NCBI RefSeq assembly: GCF_022012475.1
Contig: NZ_JAKLWS010000026.1
Span: 1 to 64,000, forward strand
Source of the DNA: Rhodohalobacter sulfatireducens
GTDB taxonomy: Bacteria > Bacteroidota > Rhodothermia > Balneolales > Balneolaceae
DNA length: 64,000 nucleotides
Direction of reading: 5' to 3'
In this document: in pieces, positions 20,100 to 28,109 of the stretch
Layout: each line of letters starts with the position of its first letter
How positions within the stretch are numbered: position 1 is the first letter of the stretch
The notes under the pieces: generated by a model
Databases searched by the model: none
The model's input: only the letters and a program-made list of their open reading frames with translations
Told to the model about the DNA's origin: nothing
Made by a program: the position numbers and the translations under genes

Positions 20100-20786
20100 A
20101 TGAGTAAGAATATTGTATTAGTCGGTGGTAGCAGTGGTATTGGTTTAAAACTTGCAGAATTACTTAAGGAGCAGCACTCGCTAACGATTATCTCGCGAAC
20201 AGATCCTGAGTTAACGGGGGTCACGCATCACACAGCAGACATTACATCAGATGAGCTACCTGAACTGGATGATCCGATTGACGGCCTTGTTTACCTGCCG
20301 GGCTCAATCAACCTAAAGCCTTTTAAAATGTTAAGAGAAGATAATTTTCGTGATGACTTTGAGATCAACCTTCTCGGTGCTGTAAAAGCTATCAAAAAAT
20401 TTGAGCAGAATTTAAAAGATTCCGGTAATGCCTCCGTCGTTATGTTCTCTACGGTTGCAGTTCAGCAAGGACTCTCCTTTCATGCATCCATTTCTGCAGC
20501 AAAAGGTGCTGTGGAAGGCTTTATTCGCTCGATGGCAGCCGAATATGCACCCGATATACGGTTTAATGCAATAGCACCATCCATTGTAGATACGCCCCTG
20601 GCTAAAAACCTATTACGAAATGAAAAACAAAAAAAGCGGTCTGAAGAAAGACATCCAATGAGACGTATTGGTGAACCCAAAGATATTGCGGCTGCTGCTA
20701 AATTTTTACTTTCGGATGAATCAAGCTGGATGACGGGACAAATTATACATATCGACGGCGGACTATCGTCCATTAAACAGATGTAA
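20100..20786 (+). CDS. SDR-family oxidoreductase lacking the catalytic tyrosine
   Basis: 228 residues with a Rossmann fold. The NAD(P) motif VGGSSGIG is at residues 8-15 and the strand-end STVA serine at ~117. In classical SDRs the active site is YxxxK; here the sequence is ISAAK (131-135), so the Lys is kept but the Tyr is Ile. The C-terminal DGG near 220 is typical. The next gene, a flavin reductase-like protein, begins one base after the stop, so they form a pair. It may use an altered mechanism or not be a dehydrogenase. Confidence 0.85.
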   Translation: MSKNIVLVGGSSGIGLKLAELLKEQHSLTIISRTDPELTGVTHHTADITSDELPELDDPIDGLVYLPGSINLKPFKMLREDNFRDDFEINLLGAVKAIKKFEQNLKDSGNASVVMFSTVAVQQGLSFHASISAAKGAVEGFIRSMAAEYAPDIRFNAIAPSIVDTPLAKNLLRNEKQKKRSEERHPMRRIGEPKDIAAAAKFLLSDESSWMTGQIIHIDGGLSSIKQM

Positions 20787-20787
20787 T

Positions 20788-21423
20788 ATGGAATCTATTT
20801 ACAGCAAAGATATCGAGAAAATGGACCCCGTTTACAGGTTACACCTAATCAATAGTGTAACGGGGTTCAAGTCTGCGAATCTTATTGGGTCAAAATCCAA
20901 TGATGGTATACCAAACCTTGCAGTATTCAGTAGTGTAACTCATCTGGGTTCAAACCCACCTATGGTTGGTTTTTTTGTTCGTCCCGGAGATAGTCCACCT
21001 GACACTTACAGAAATATTCTCGAAACAAAGAGCTACACCATTAATCATATCCCCGCTAATCTGACCTCAAAAGCACACCAAACCTCTGCTGCATATTCCT
21101 TTCATCACTCTGAATTTGAAAAGATTGGCCTTAATGAAGAGTATACAGATTCTGTTTATGCTCCTTATGTTAAAGAGTGTACAATTAAGCTCGGTATGGC
21201 ATACCGCGACCACTACCCAGTTTCAATAAATGGAACCGTTTTAATTGTTGGAGAAATTGTTGAATTAAAGATCCCAAAAAATTTAATCGAGACTGACGGA
21301 CATATTGATTTGAATGAAGCGGAGACAGTAACGATAAGCGGTTTAGATGCTTATCACAGACCAAAAATCATTCATCGGCTTGAATATGCAACCCTAAAAG
21401 AAGCATCCGCTAATAAAAGTTAG
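20788..21423 (+). CDS. flavin reductase-like, FMN-binding split-barrel protein
   Basis: 211 residues of the flavin reductase-like domain family (FMN-binding split barrel). The early part VTGFKSANLIGSKSNDGIPNLAVFSSV (split near residues 24-50) and the NPPMVGFFVRP strand (55-65) form the usual FMN-binding region; SYTINHIPAN near 83-92 is also typical. These proteins bind FMN and either reduce it for a partner oxygenase or carry flavin chemistry. It is co-transcribed with the SDR-like gene and converges on alr with 12 bases between. No partner monooxygenase is visible nearby. Confidence 0.85.
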   Translation: MESIYSKDIEKMDPVYRLHLINSVTGFKSANLIGSKSNDGIPNLAVFSSVTHLGSNPPMVGFFVRPGDSPPDTYRNILETKSYTINHIPANLTSKAHQTSAAYSFHHSEFEKIGLNEEYTDSVYAPYVKECTIKLGMAYRDHYPVSINGTVLIVGEIVELKIPKNLIETDGHIDLNEAETVTISGLDAYHRPKIIHRLEYATLKEASANKS

Positions 21424-21435
21424 ATTTGGCAGACG

Positions 21436-22614
21436 CTAATCTCCGTTTTGTACAATTCTCGGAATAGTTGTTGGAAGGCGAACCAATACTTCGTAATTCA
21501 AATTATTTGTCATCTCTCCGAACGAAGCAACCGTAATTTCATCGTCTCCCTGTTGCCCAATCAATACGACTTCATCTCCTTTTTTGGCTCCGTCAATATG
21601 TGTGACATTAATCGTGATCATATTCATATTTACCAATCCAACAACTCCGGCACGTGTTCCGTGAATCAGTACATACCCGGCATTGGTAAGGTTCCGCCCA
21701 AATCCATGAGTATAGCCAATAGGAACCGTCGCAATTTTCATTCTCCGTCCGGCCAGGTAAACATTTCCGTAACCGATAAAATCACCACTGTTTACCCATT
21801 TTATATTCATAATTTCACTCTTCCATCTTAGCACACGTTTCAGAGGGTCTTCTCCCTGATCCAGGTCCAGTGATTTCATGATCTGCATGTATGTTTCCCG
21901 GCTGGGCCAAAAACCGTATTGCGCAATTCCGATCCGTGCCATATCGTAATGCATTTTCGGCCGCGAAAGATATGCGGCAGAGCTCGCAGCATGAACCGGC
22001 GGCAGTTCATCTAAAATATCTTTGGCAAGGTTTAAAGCCTTTTGCAGTTGATTATTCTGATTTTCAATACGGTAATAATTCGCCACACTCTCAGCACCTG
22101 CATAATGTGTGCAAATTCCCTCAACTTTAATCTCTTTCTTATTTTTTTGAACGGTTTCAAACACCTGTTTCCAGGTGGGCTCTTCAAATCCGGTCCTGTT
22201 CATTCCTGTTTCTATCTGGAGATGTACCCGTGCCCTTTTTTGCATCTTTTTTGCACTCTCTATGGCAGCTTCCAGGCGATCCAGTTCAAAAATATAGAAC
22301 TCCACGTCATTTTCTATCGCCCATTCAAGCTCATCATCCCGAATCATCCCCATAATCATGATATCTGTCTCGGGATGAGTTTGCGTTTTTTTAGCGATCA
22401 GTGCTTCATTCGCGCTAAAAACGGAAAAATGATTCATCCCTGATGACTCTGCAATAGGCAAAAAATTTGTGATACCATGCCCATATGCATTTCCCTTTAT
22501 CACGGAAGAGAGTTTTACGGAGTTTTTAGCACGGTGCTTTAAAAACTGAATATTATTTTTGAGGGCGCCCTCGTCCAGTTCAATTACCGAAGGCTGGAGA
22601 AAAGATGATTTCAT
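21436..22614 (-). CDS. alr: alanine racemase
   Basis: 392 residues. It converts L- and D-alanine using pyridoxal phosphate for cell-wall synthesis. The PLP lysine K40 lies in VIKGNAYGHG, and the second catalytic base is Y282 in the GYGNVY motif of the C-terminal beta domain. Both domains are complete and of normal length. It is the last gene of the minus-strand cluster that starts with a Na+ symporter at 27690, though 94 bases separate it from the amidohydrolase. Alanine racemases often stand near murF; its placement here is unusual and suggests either a catabolic or a dual role. Confidence 0.93.
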   Translation of the reverse strand: MKSSFLQPSVIELDEGALKNNIQFLKHRAKNSVKLSSVIKGNAYGHGITNFLPIAESSGMNHFSVFSANEALIAKKTQTHPETDIMIMGMIRDDELEWAIENDVEFYIFELDRLEAAIESAKKMQKRARVHLQIETGMNRTGFEEPTWKQVFETVQKNKKEIKVEGICTHYAGAESVANYYRIENQNNQLQKALNLAKDILDELPPVHAASSAAYLSRPKMHYDMARIGIAQYGFWPSRETYMQIMKSLDLDQGEDPLKRVLRWKSEIMNIKWVNSGDFIGYGNVYLAGRRMKIATVPIGYTHGFGRNLTNAGYVLIHGTRAGVVGLVNMNMITINVTHIDGAKKGDEVVLIGQQGDDEITVASFGEMTNNLNYEVLVRLPTTIPRIVQNGD

Positions 22615-22708
22615 ACAAAAAAACTACAGAACTTAAATATGTTGCAAGAAAATGGCCCCGGGGAGCAAACTTGAAGTTCAATCACAACTTGGGACTGAAC
22701 CCAAAAAA

Positions 22709-23881
22709 CTACATTGATTGGTAATAGTCAACTATTCCTCTGAACATTGCAATTCCGGCAGGAATCAGGTTATCATTAAAATCAAATTTTTCCGAATGAA
22801 GCGGAGGTTTATCCTGACCGGCTCCCAAACCAAAAATTGCGATTGGAAACTGTTGCCCAAACTCTCCAAAATCCTCACTCCAGGGAAACGGTGCATTCAA
22901 TTCCTTGTAATCTAATCCCTGTTTTTCAGAAACATTCATGATCACTTCTGCACCCTCTTCACTATTAATAGTTGCTCGAAATGGTTCTACCTTCTTCAGT
23001 GAAACTTGCCCGGTAAAATCTTGCTTTACTTTATCGATGATTTCATAAACCAGCTTTACACCGGTATCCAGTTTTTCATCCGATGCAGAACGAATTGTAA
23101 ATCCTATCCGTGCCTTCCCCGGACTAATGCCAAACGCCCGTTCTCCCATTTTGATGTAGGTGCAGACAATTTTGTTGCTTTCATTTTCGTCCCGGAACGC
23201 TTTCATCCTTGCATCAATTTCTGTGATGAGCTGTGCAACCGTTACTGATGGATTCAGACCTCTTTCAGGGTAAGCCGCATGGCTAAACGCTCCTTTTACT
23301 GAGATTTCAAGCCCGACTGAACCGGCCGCAAACGGTCCCGATTTACAGATGATTCTGTTTTCAGCAAAACCGGACAGATTGTGCAATGCAAATCCATGGT
23401 CAATGTTCAATTCTTTAAATCGATCATCTTCTAGCACCCTGGCCGCTCCTTCGCCCGTTTCCTCCGATGGTTGAAAGAGCAAATACACGTCGATCTCTTT
23501 CGGTCGATTCTTGTGTAATTCTTTTGCCAAACCAATGAGAATTGTCATATGCCCGTCATGTCCGCACCCGTGCATAGCACCTTTCAGGCTAGATTGATAG
23601 GGCAGGTTTGTTTCTTCCTCCACAGAGATGGCGTCCAACTCAGCACGGAAAAGCAATCTTTTTTCCGGATTTTTCGATGAGCATCGAAATGTTGCTAATA
23701 CACCGTGTCCGCCCAGACCAGTAAGAATTTCATCAGCACCGCACTTTTCAAGTTCACCTTTGATCCGTTTAGCAGTCTCCTTCTCTTCACCGGAAGTTTC
23801 CGGATGTTTATGAAGGTCTTTCCTTAGTTGAATGAGGTCTGATAACATCAGGTAGTTACTTAATTTTGCAGGTATAAGCAC
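22709..23881 (-). CDS. M20-family metallo-amidohydrolase
   Basis: 390 residues, cytoplasmic. The M20 aminoacylase/hippurate hydrolase family removes N-acyl groups from amino acids or splits peptides. Metal-site features: D83 in AELDAI, and the HGCGHDGH motif at 104-111 with bridging Cys 106. A second-half histidine set is present (GFALHN, SHAAYPERG dimerisation region). The proper start may be the ATG at 23848, since the first 11 residues look non-conserved. It lies 12 bases after the M23-like gene, within the amino acid cluster. The acyl group and amino acid are unknown. Confidence 0.9.
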   Translation of the reverse strand: MLIPAKLSNYLMLSDLIQLRKDLHKHPETSGEEKETAKRIKGELEKCGADEILTGLGGHGVLATFRCSSKNPEKRLLFRAELDAISVEEETNLPYQSSLKGAMHGCGHDGHMTILIGLAKELHKNRPKEIDVYLLFQPSEETGEGAARVLEDDRFKELNIDHGFALHNLSGFAENRIICKSGPFAAGSVGLEISVKGAFSHAAYPERGLNPSVTVAQLITEIDARMKAFRDENESNKIVCTYIKMGERAFGISPGKARIGFTIRSASDEKLDTGVKLVYEIIDKVKQDFTGQVSLKKVEPFRATINSEEGAEVIMNVSEKQGLDYKELNAPFPWSEDFGEFGQQFPIAIFGLGAGQDKPPLHSEKFDFNDNLIPAGIAMFRGIVDYYQSM

Positions 23882-23893
23882 TTAATTTTAAAC

Positions 23894-24538
23894 CTAATAA
23901 ATATCCCCAAGTAAAATTCTTGGATCGGGATATCTTTCACGCGCCGGAATAAGGTTTTCTTTCGCTACAACACCAGGCATATCCGGTTCTCCGGGATCTT
24001 CAATGCAAAGTTGGTAATGTAGATGCGTGGGCCAGTTTCCATTTTCTGATTCTTCCCCCAGCCATCCAACCACCTCACCTTTCTTTTTCTTCTCCCCATT
24101 AATGTGCAGTTCCAGGCTTTCTTTTGATAGATGACCATAAAGAGCATAAATCTCCTGGCCTTCAACCATATGTTTCAGTATCAGTGTACCTCCGTAATTG
24201 CCCTCATCATTTTGAAATGTTGAATAGGCAACCACTCCGTCAAGAACTGCATAGACGGGCTCACCGGCTTTTGCCCAAATATCAATTCCCATGTGAATAT
24301 TTCTTCCATCGGCATATCGCGGTGCACTATACATAACTCCTCTTTTTTCCAGGTAACCGCCAACAGCCCAACCTCCGGATTTTACAAATGCGGTTATGGA
24401 ATCGCGATCGAATTCAGAGGTGAGATTGAACTCTTCATAGTCAACCGGAAGATCCATAACCGGATGTGTATCCTTTTTTTTGACCGCCGATTTTATAATG
24501 CTTTCAAAATCGAATGAGGGGAGTTCCGAAAGTTCCAT
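23894..24538 (-). CDS. signal-less M23 (LytM-like) metallopeptidase domain protein
   Basis: 214 residues with an intact LytM zinc site: H82 and D86 in HMGID, H136 in YGHLS, and H172/H174 in HLHYQ. M23 enzymes usually cut peptidoglycan cross-bridges outside the cell, but this protein has no signal peptide or membrane anchor and starts directly with MELSELPSFDFES. From memory, similar cytoplasmic M23 domains occur fused to PLP-dependent aminotransferases, which fits the racemase and amidohydrolase neighbours. It starts 6 bases after the racemase stop. It may process a small amino acid derivative instead of cell wall. Confidence 0.8.
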   Translation of the reverse strand: MELSELPSFDFESIIKSAVKKKDTHPVMDLPVDYEEFNLTSEFDRDSITAFVKSGGWAVGGYLEKRGVMYSAPRYADGRNIHMGIDIWAKAGEPVYAVLDGVVAYSTFQNDEGNYGGTLILKHMVEGQEIYALYGHLSKESLELHINGEKKKKGEVVGWLGEESENGNWPTHLHYQLCIEDPGEPDMPGVVAKENLIPARERYPDPRILLGDIY

Positions 24539-24544
24539 ATCCTT

Positions 24545-25618
24545 TCAATCTGCTACTTTTTTCTCGATATAATCAGAACTCATTAAACCGAGAGCTCCCA
24601 TATATTTTAATTTGAACCGAATCATATCGCCAACTTTATAACCTTTTGGGTTGGAGCCAACATCCAGAACAAGCATATCAGAACTGGCATCTGTTATGGT
24701 AATGTTATCGTCCACCGGGATTAAATAATTCGGTTGGATATCCAAAACTCCAATATCGATAATCGCCCTGTAGGATGTTTTTCCATAATCTTCCTCTGAA
24801 ATTTCAGTGGTTTCTCCCTGTGGATTCACACCCAGCTCGCCCATCGGTACTTTAGGTTTTTCAGAAAGCTCGATGATTTGTGTAAAAAGTTCCAAAACAC
24901 GATCGCTCATTCCTTCAATCACACCATCCGAAAACAGGTTTTTGCCGAAAAACAGGGCTTCACCCACACGGAAATGGTTAATGCCTGTAGGCAATTGATT
25001 TTTTAAAAGCAGTGGAATAGTCACCGTTGTTCCACCGGATACTAATGGAATTTCTTTCTTAAATCGCAGCTCAATGATCTGTTTATAAAGTGCAAGCTGT
25101 ATCAATTTATCACCATCGGGCATTACCCCGTGCAAGCAGTTGAGATTTGTACCAAGCCCAACGACCTCAATTCCCGGTAGCCGAAAAACTTTTTCGTAAA
25201 AATTGATCAGGTCATCCCGCATCACACCTTCACGCAGGTCGCCCATCTCAATCATGATAATAACCTTATGGACCTTATTTTGGCGTTCTGCCTCCTCCGA
25301 AAGATCATGAAGGGTTGCCAGTTCCGTATTGAGGCTGATATCTGCGTATTTCACCACATCGCGAACAATATCTTTTGGTGGGGGTTTGATGTAGATTGTA
25401 ACCGTGTCCGGATCAATCTCTTTTATCACTTTCAGGTTACTTACCCTGGAATCGTGAACCTCACCGACACCGAGATCAATAACCTCATTCAGAAATGCTT
25501 TGTTACCACAAAAAAGTTTTGTGGTGATTCCCCATTTAATACCATTTTTTTTGAACAGTTCATCCAGGAATTGAAAGTTATGCCGCAACTCCTCTCTGTA
25601 TAATTTTAAATAAGCCAT
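24545..25618 (-). CDS. alanine/ornithine racemase-family PLP enzyme
   Basis: 357 residues. This belongs to the ornithine racemase-like (Orr/YhfX-type) branch of the alanine-racemase N-terminal-domain family. The PLP lysine is K34 in GITTKLFCGN. The family features GLGTNLNCLHG near 178-188 and VSGGTTVTIPLL near 217-228 are present, and the final ~120 residues form the beta domain. The true substrate could be ornithine, lysine, alanine or another amino acid. It lies between the GNAT and M23 genes, so it probably acts on the imported amino acid. It is distinct from Alr downstream. Confidence 0.85.
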   Translation of the reverse strand: MAYLKLYREELRHNFQFLDELFKKNGIKWGITTKLFCGNKAFLNEVIDLGVGEVHDSRVSNLKVIKEIDPDTVTIYIKPPPKDIVRDVVKYADISLNTELATLHDLSEEAERQNKVHKVIIMIEMGDLREGVMRDDLINFYEKVFRLPGIEVVGLGTNLNCLHGVMPDGDKLIQLALYKQIIELRFKKEIPLVSGGTTVTIPLLLKNQLPTGINHFRVGEALFFGKNLFSDGVIEGMSDRVLELFTQIIELSEKPKVPMGELGVNPQGETTEISEEDYGKTSYRAIIDIGVLDIQPNYLIPVDDNITITDASSDMLVLDVGSNPKGYKVGDMIRFKLKYMGALGLMSSDYIEKKVAD

Positions 25619-25696
25619 ATCGGGTATTCAGGTTTCAGTATGCGTCGTTGGGGTATTCGTTGTTTATTACTTATTTAATGTGCCGATTATTGTTGC

Positions 25697-26146
25697 TTAT
25701 TTCTTTGCAGACCGTCTCATTTCCAAATACTTGTTTGTAAAACCCACCTTTTCATACAAATATTTCGCAGGATTGTTGGGTTCAACGTGCAGCGCGATAT
25801 CACCGGTTGTAGCTTCAATGATTCGATTCATAAGTTCCTTTCCTACTCCCTGTCCTCGGGTTTTTTCGTGAACCGCAATGTACACAAGAATATTCTCGGG
25901 AATATATTCACTCATATTGGTTTTATTAATGATTACTGCCCCCACTATTTCGTCCTCTTCGTGTGCAATGAGGATGAAACCATCCTGCCCGGGATTGTCA
26001 CCGTAAGCATACCCGATACATTTTAAAATAGCAGACTTTGTATCGCCATATTCATCTAAATGTTTATACAGAAAATCGGCTATTTGATCTCTCGAAAACC
26101 CGGTCGGGTTAGTCTCATCGGAATGGCTGATCTCATATTTAATCAT
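25697..26146 (-). CDS. GNAT-family N-acetyltransferase
   Basis: 149 residues. The acetyl-CoA site is visible as TRGQGVGKELM (residues ~99-109) after the strand ILVYIAVHE, and the C-terminal NNPAKYLYEKVGF motif is typical of amino acid/small-molecule GNATs. It is 20 bases downstream of the Na+ symporter gene and upstream of the racemase. Next to an M20 deacylase, it suggests N-acetylation and later deacetylation of an amino acid; that link is an inference from gene order. Confidence 0.88.
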   Translation of the reverse strand: MIKYEISHSDETNPTGFSRDQIADFLYKHLDEYGDTKSAILKCIGYAYGDNPGQDGFILIAHEEDEIVGAVIINKTNMSEYIPENILVYIAVHEKTRGQGVGKELMNRIIEATTGDIALHVEPNNPAKYLYEKVGFTNKYLEMRRSAKK

Positions 26147-26166
26147 TTCATTTCAAATTTTAAGTA

Positions 26167-27690
26167 TTATTCCTTCTTCAAATTCTCAGATTTCACTTTA
26201 TCAGGAAACAGGAGTGATACAGTTACAAATATTACAGCAGATGCTGAAATTCCAAACACATTCGGGTCCAATCCATAAGGTAAGGCAATTTCTATAAAAT
26301 CGATGGCAATATCATTCCAGAACGACAGACTGAATCCCTCCCAGCTAAGAACTGGATGACCCAATGTTAGATATACAGTAGTTGTACCGCCAATCAGCAT
26401 CGCAGAAATTGCGCCGGCACTACTGCTTCTCTCCCAATACAACGCTCCTATAATCGGTACAAATAGTCCTGAAACCATAAATGCATATGAATAGAGCATA
26501 AGGTTTAGAACACTCTGCATGGAACTTGCCAATAGGAGTGCTCCTGCTCCAATTATGAAGGTTGTTATTTGTGAAAACCGTAAAAACCTCGGACTTTCGT
26601 GATCAATCTTTTTGAAATAGCCGATGATATCAGAAACTACATTTCCGGATGATGCCATAAGGCAACTGTCTGCGGTGGATAGAATAGCTGAAAAATAGGC
26701 TGACATCATAATTCCCATCAGCCCAACAGGGAGTACAGTACGCAGCAGCATCGGCAAACCTGTTTCCGGATCAGTATCTGATATGTCGGCCGCACCAAGG
26801 TAATCAAACATACCCTGGGAAGCGGCAACCTTAGCAAAAAGCCCTAATAAAACACCCATAAAAGCCATTACCGGCCACTCAAAAAGCCCGGCAAGATACC
26901 AGGCCCGTTTTGCAGTTCTTTCATCCCGGCAGGCATAAATGCGTTGATAGAGTGTCATACCCACGAACCATATCGGGATGATTGTTGCCCCCCAGTAAAC
27001 AACCCTCTGCCAGGTTATATTTCCAAGGGTGAGTAATTGAGGATCAACAGCCGCTTGTATTTCACTCCAGCCGCCCACTGCATCATAGGAAACCGGAATC
27101 CCGATGAATATCAACCCGAGCATTAAAATAGTCCACTGTATCGTATCTGTATAAATAACAGCTTTCAGGCCACCCAGTACGGTGTAGAGAACTGCCACGG
27201 TTCCCATGATAATAAGAGCGGTTTGAAGATCGAGGTTAGCAAAAGTACCATTTGCGAGTTTCGCGCCGGCCAGGATTTGTGAACTTGTGAAACCGGCATA
27301 CCCAATGGCTGAAATAATTCCGGCTATCAGGGCTACCTTTGCATTAAAAAAATGCTTAAAGACTTCGGGAAAGGTATAGGCTTTATCAAATGCCCGGTTC
27401 CCTTTTACTTTTGGAATCAGTAGAACAGCCGCCATCCAGGCACCAATTAATCCTGTAAACAGCATCCAAGAACCGGCAAGTCCCATGGTAAAACCAAGTC
27501 CGCCAAGTCCGATGGAAAAACCACCACCAACATCAGTTGCTACAACGGAAAGCCCAATATGCAGACTGTTCATGTCTCTTCCGCCTACATAGTAGTCTTC
27601 TCCTCCCTTGTTTTGCCTGAAAAAGTAATATCCAAATCCAAGCAGTCCTACGATATATACTACAAACAGTGCGAGATCTATATAGTGCAT
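26167..27690 (-). CDS. sodium:solute symporter (SSS family)
   Basis: 507 residues with about 13 transmembrane helices. Early family signature: LGFGYYFFRQNKGGEDYYVGGRD, with the GGxDYYVGGRxM motif near residues 29-41, then IGLSVVATDVGGGFSIGLGG. It drives uptake of small solutes (amino acids, organic acids) with Na+. It is the first gene of the cluster and transcribes away from the histidine kinase at 28110. The substrate is not determined; downstream genes point to an amino acid or derivative. Confidence 0.92.
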   Translation of the reverse strand: MHYIDLALFVVYIVGLLGFGYYFFRQNKGGEDYYVGGRDMNSLHIGLSVVATDVGGGFSIGLGGLGFTMGLAGSWMLFTGLIGAWMAAVLLIPKVKGNRAFDKAYTFPEVFKHFFNAKVALIAGIISAIGYAGFTSSQILAGAKLANGTFANLDLQTALIIMGTVAVLYTVLGGLKAVIYTDTIQWTILMLGLIFIGIPVSYDAVGGWSEIQAAVDPQLLTLGNITWQRVVYWGATIIPIWFVGMTLYQRIYACRDERTAKRAWYLAGLFEWPVMAFMGVLLGLFAKVAASQGMFDYLGAADISDTDPETGLPMLLRTVLPVGLMGIMMSAYFSAILSTADSCLMASSGNVVSDIIGYFKKIDHESPRFLRFSQITTFIIGAGALLLASSMQSVLNLMLYSYAFMVSGLFVPIIGALYWERSSSAGAISAMLIGGTTTVYLTLGHPVLSWEGFSLSFWNDIAIDFIEIALPYGLDPNVFGISASAVIFVTVSLLFPDKVKSENLKKE

Positions 27691-28109
27691 AAATCAGCGT
27701 GGGGATCGATGAGATATAGCCTGAATATTGCTCGTAGGTTTTTGTTTCGTTTCCACTTCCGTGTCAATTCATTAGGTATGAAAGGTACAAGCTTCATCAG
27801 CAAGCATCAAACAAAAACAAGGCTATTCTTCCAACCTGAAAAATTCAAATATGCCATTTAGGATAGATTCTGATCGGTTTTAAGGCCAATTGTTAATTTT
27901 TTTTAAAATATTTTGTTAAAAAATTGATAAGTTCTCTATTTCAAACATCTTTAAAATGCAGGCGTACCAGATATAGAGCATAAATCTTGTTGGCCTCTAA
28001 TTTGCTGGTTTTGAATAGATCAATACATCTTATTTTGATTAAAAAGGGGAAAATCAGGCAATTGTTGTAATCGACTATGGCAACACAATACGTATTTATT
28101 TAATCGGGT
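27691..28109. other. divergent intergenic region
   Basis: A 419-base AT-rich gap between the symporter (minus) and histidine kinase (plus). It must hold both promoters. No repeat, tRNA or credible ORF was seen. Confidence 0.5.
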
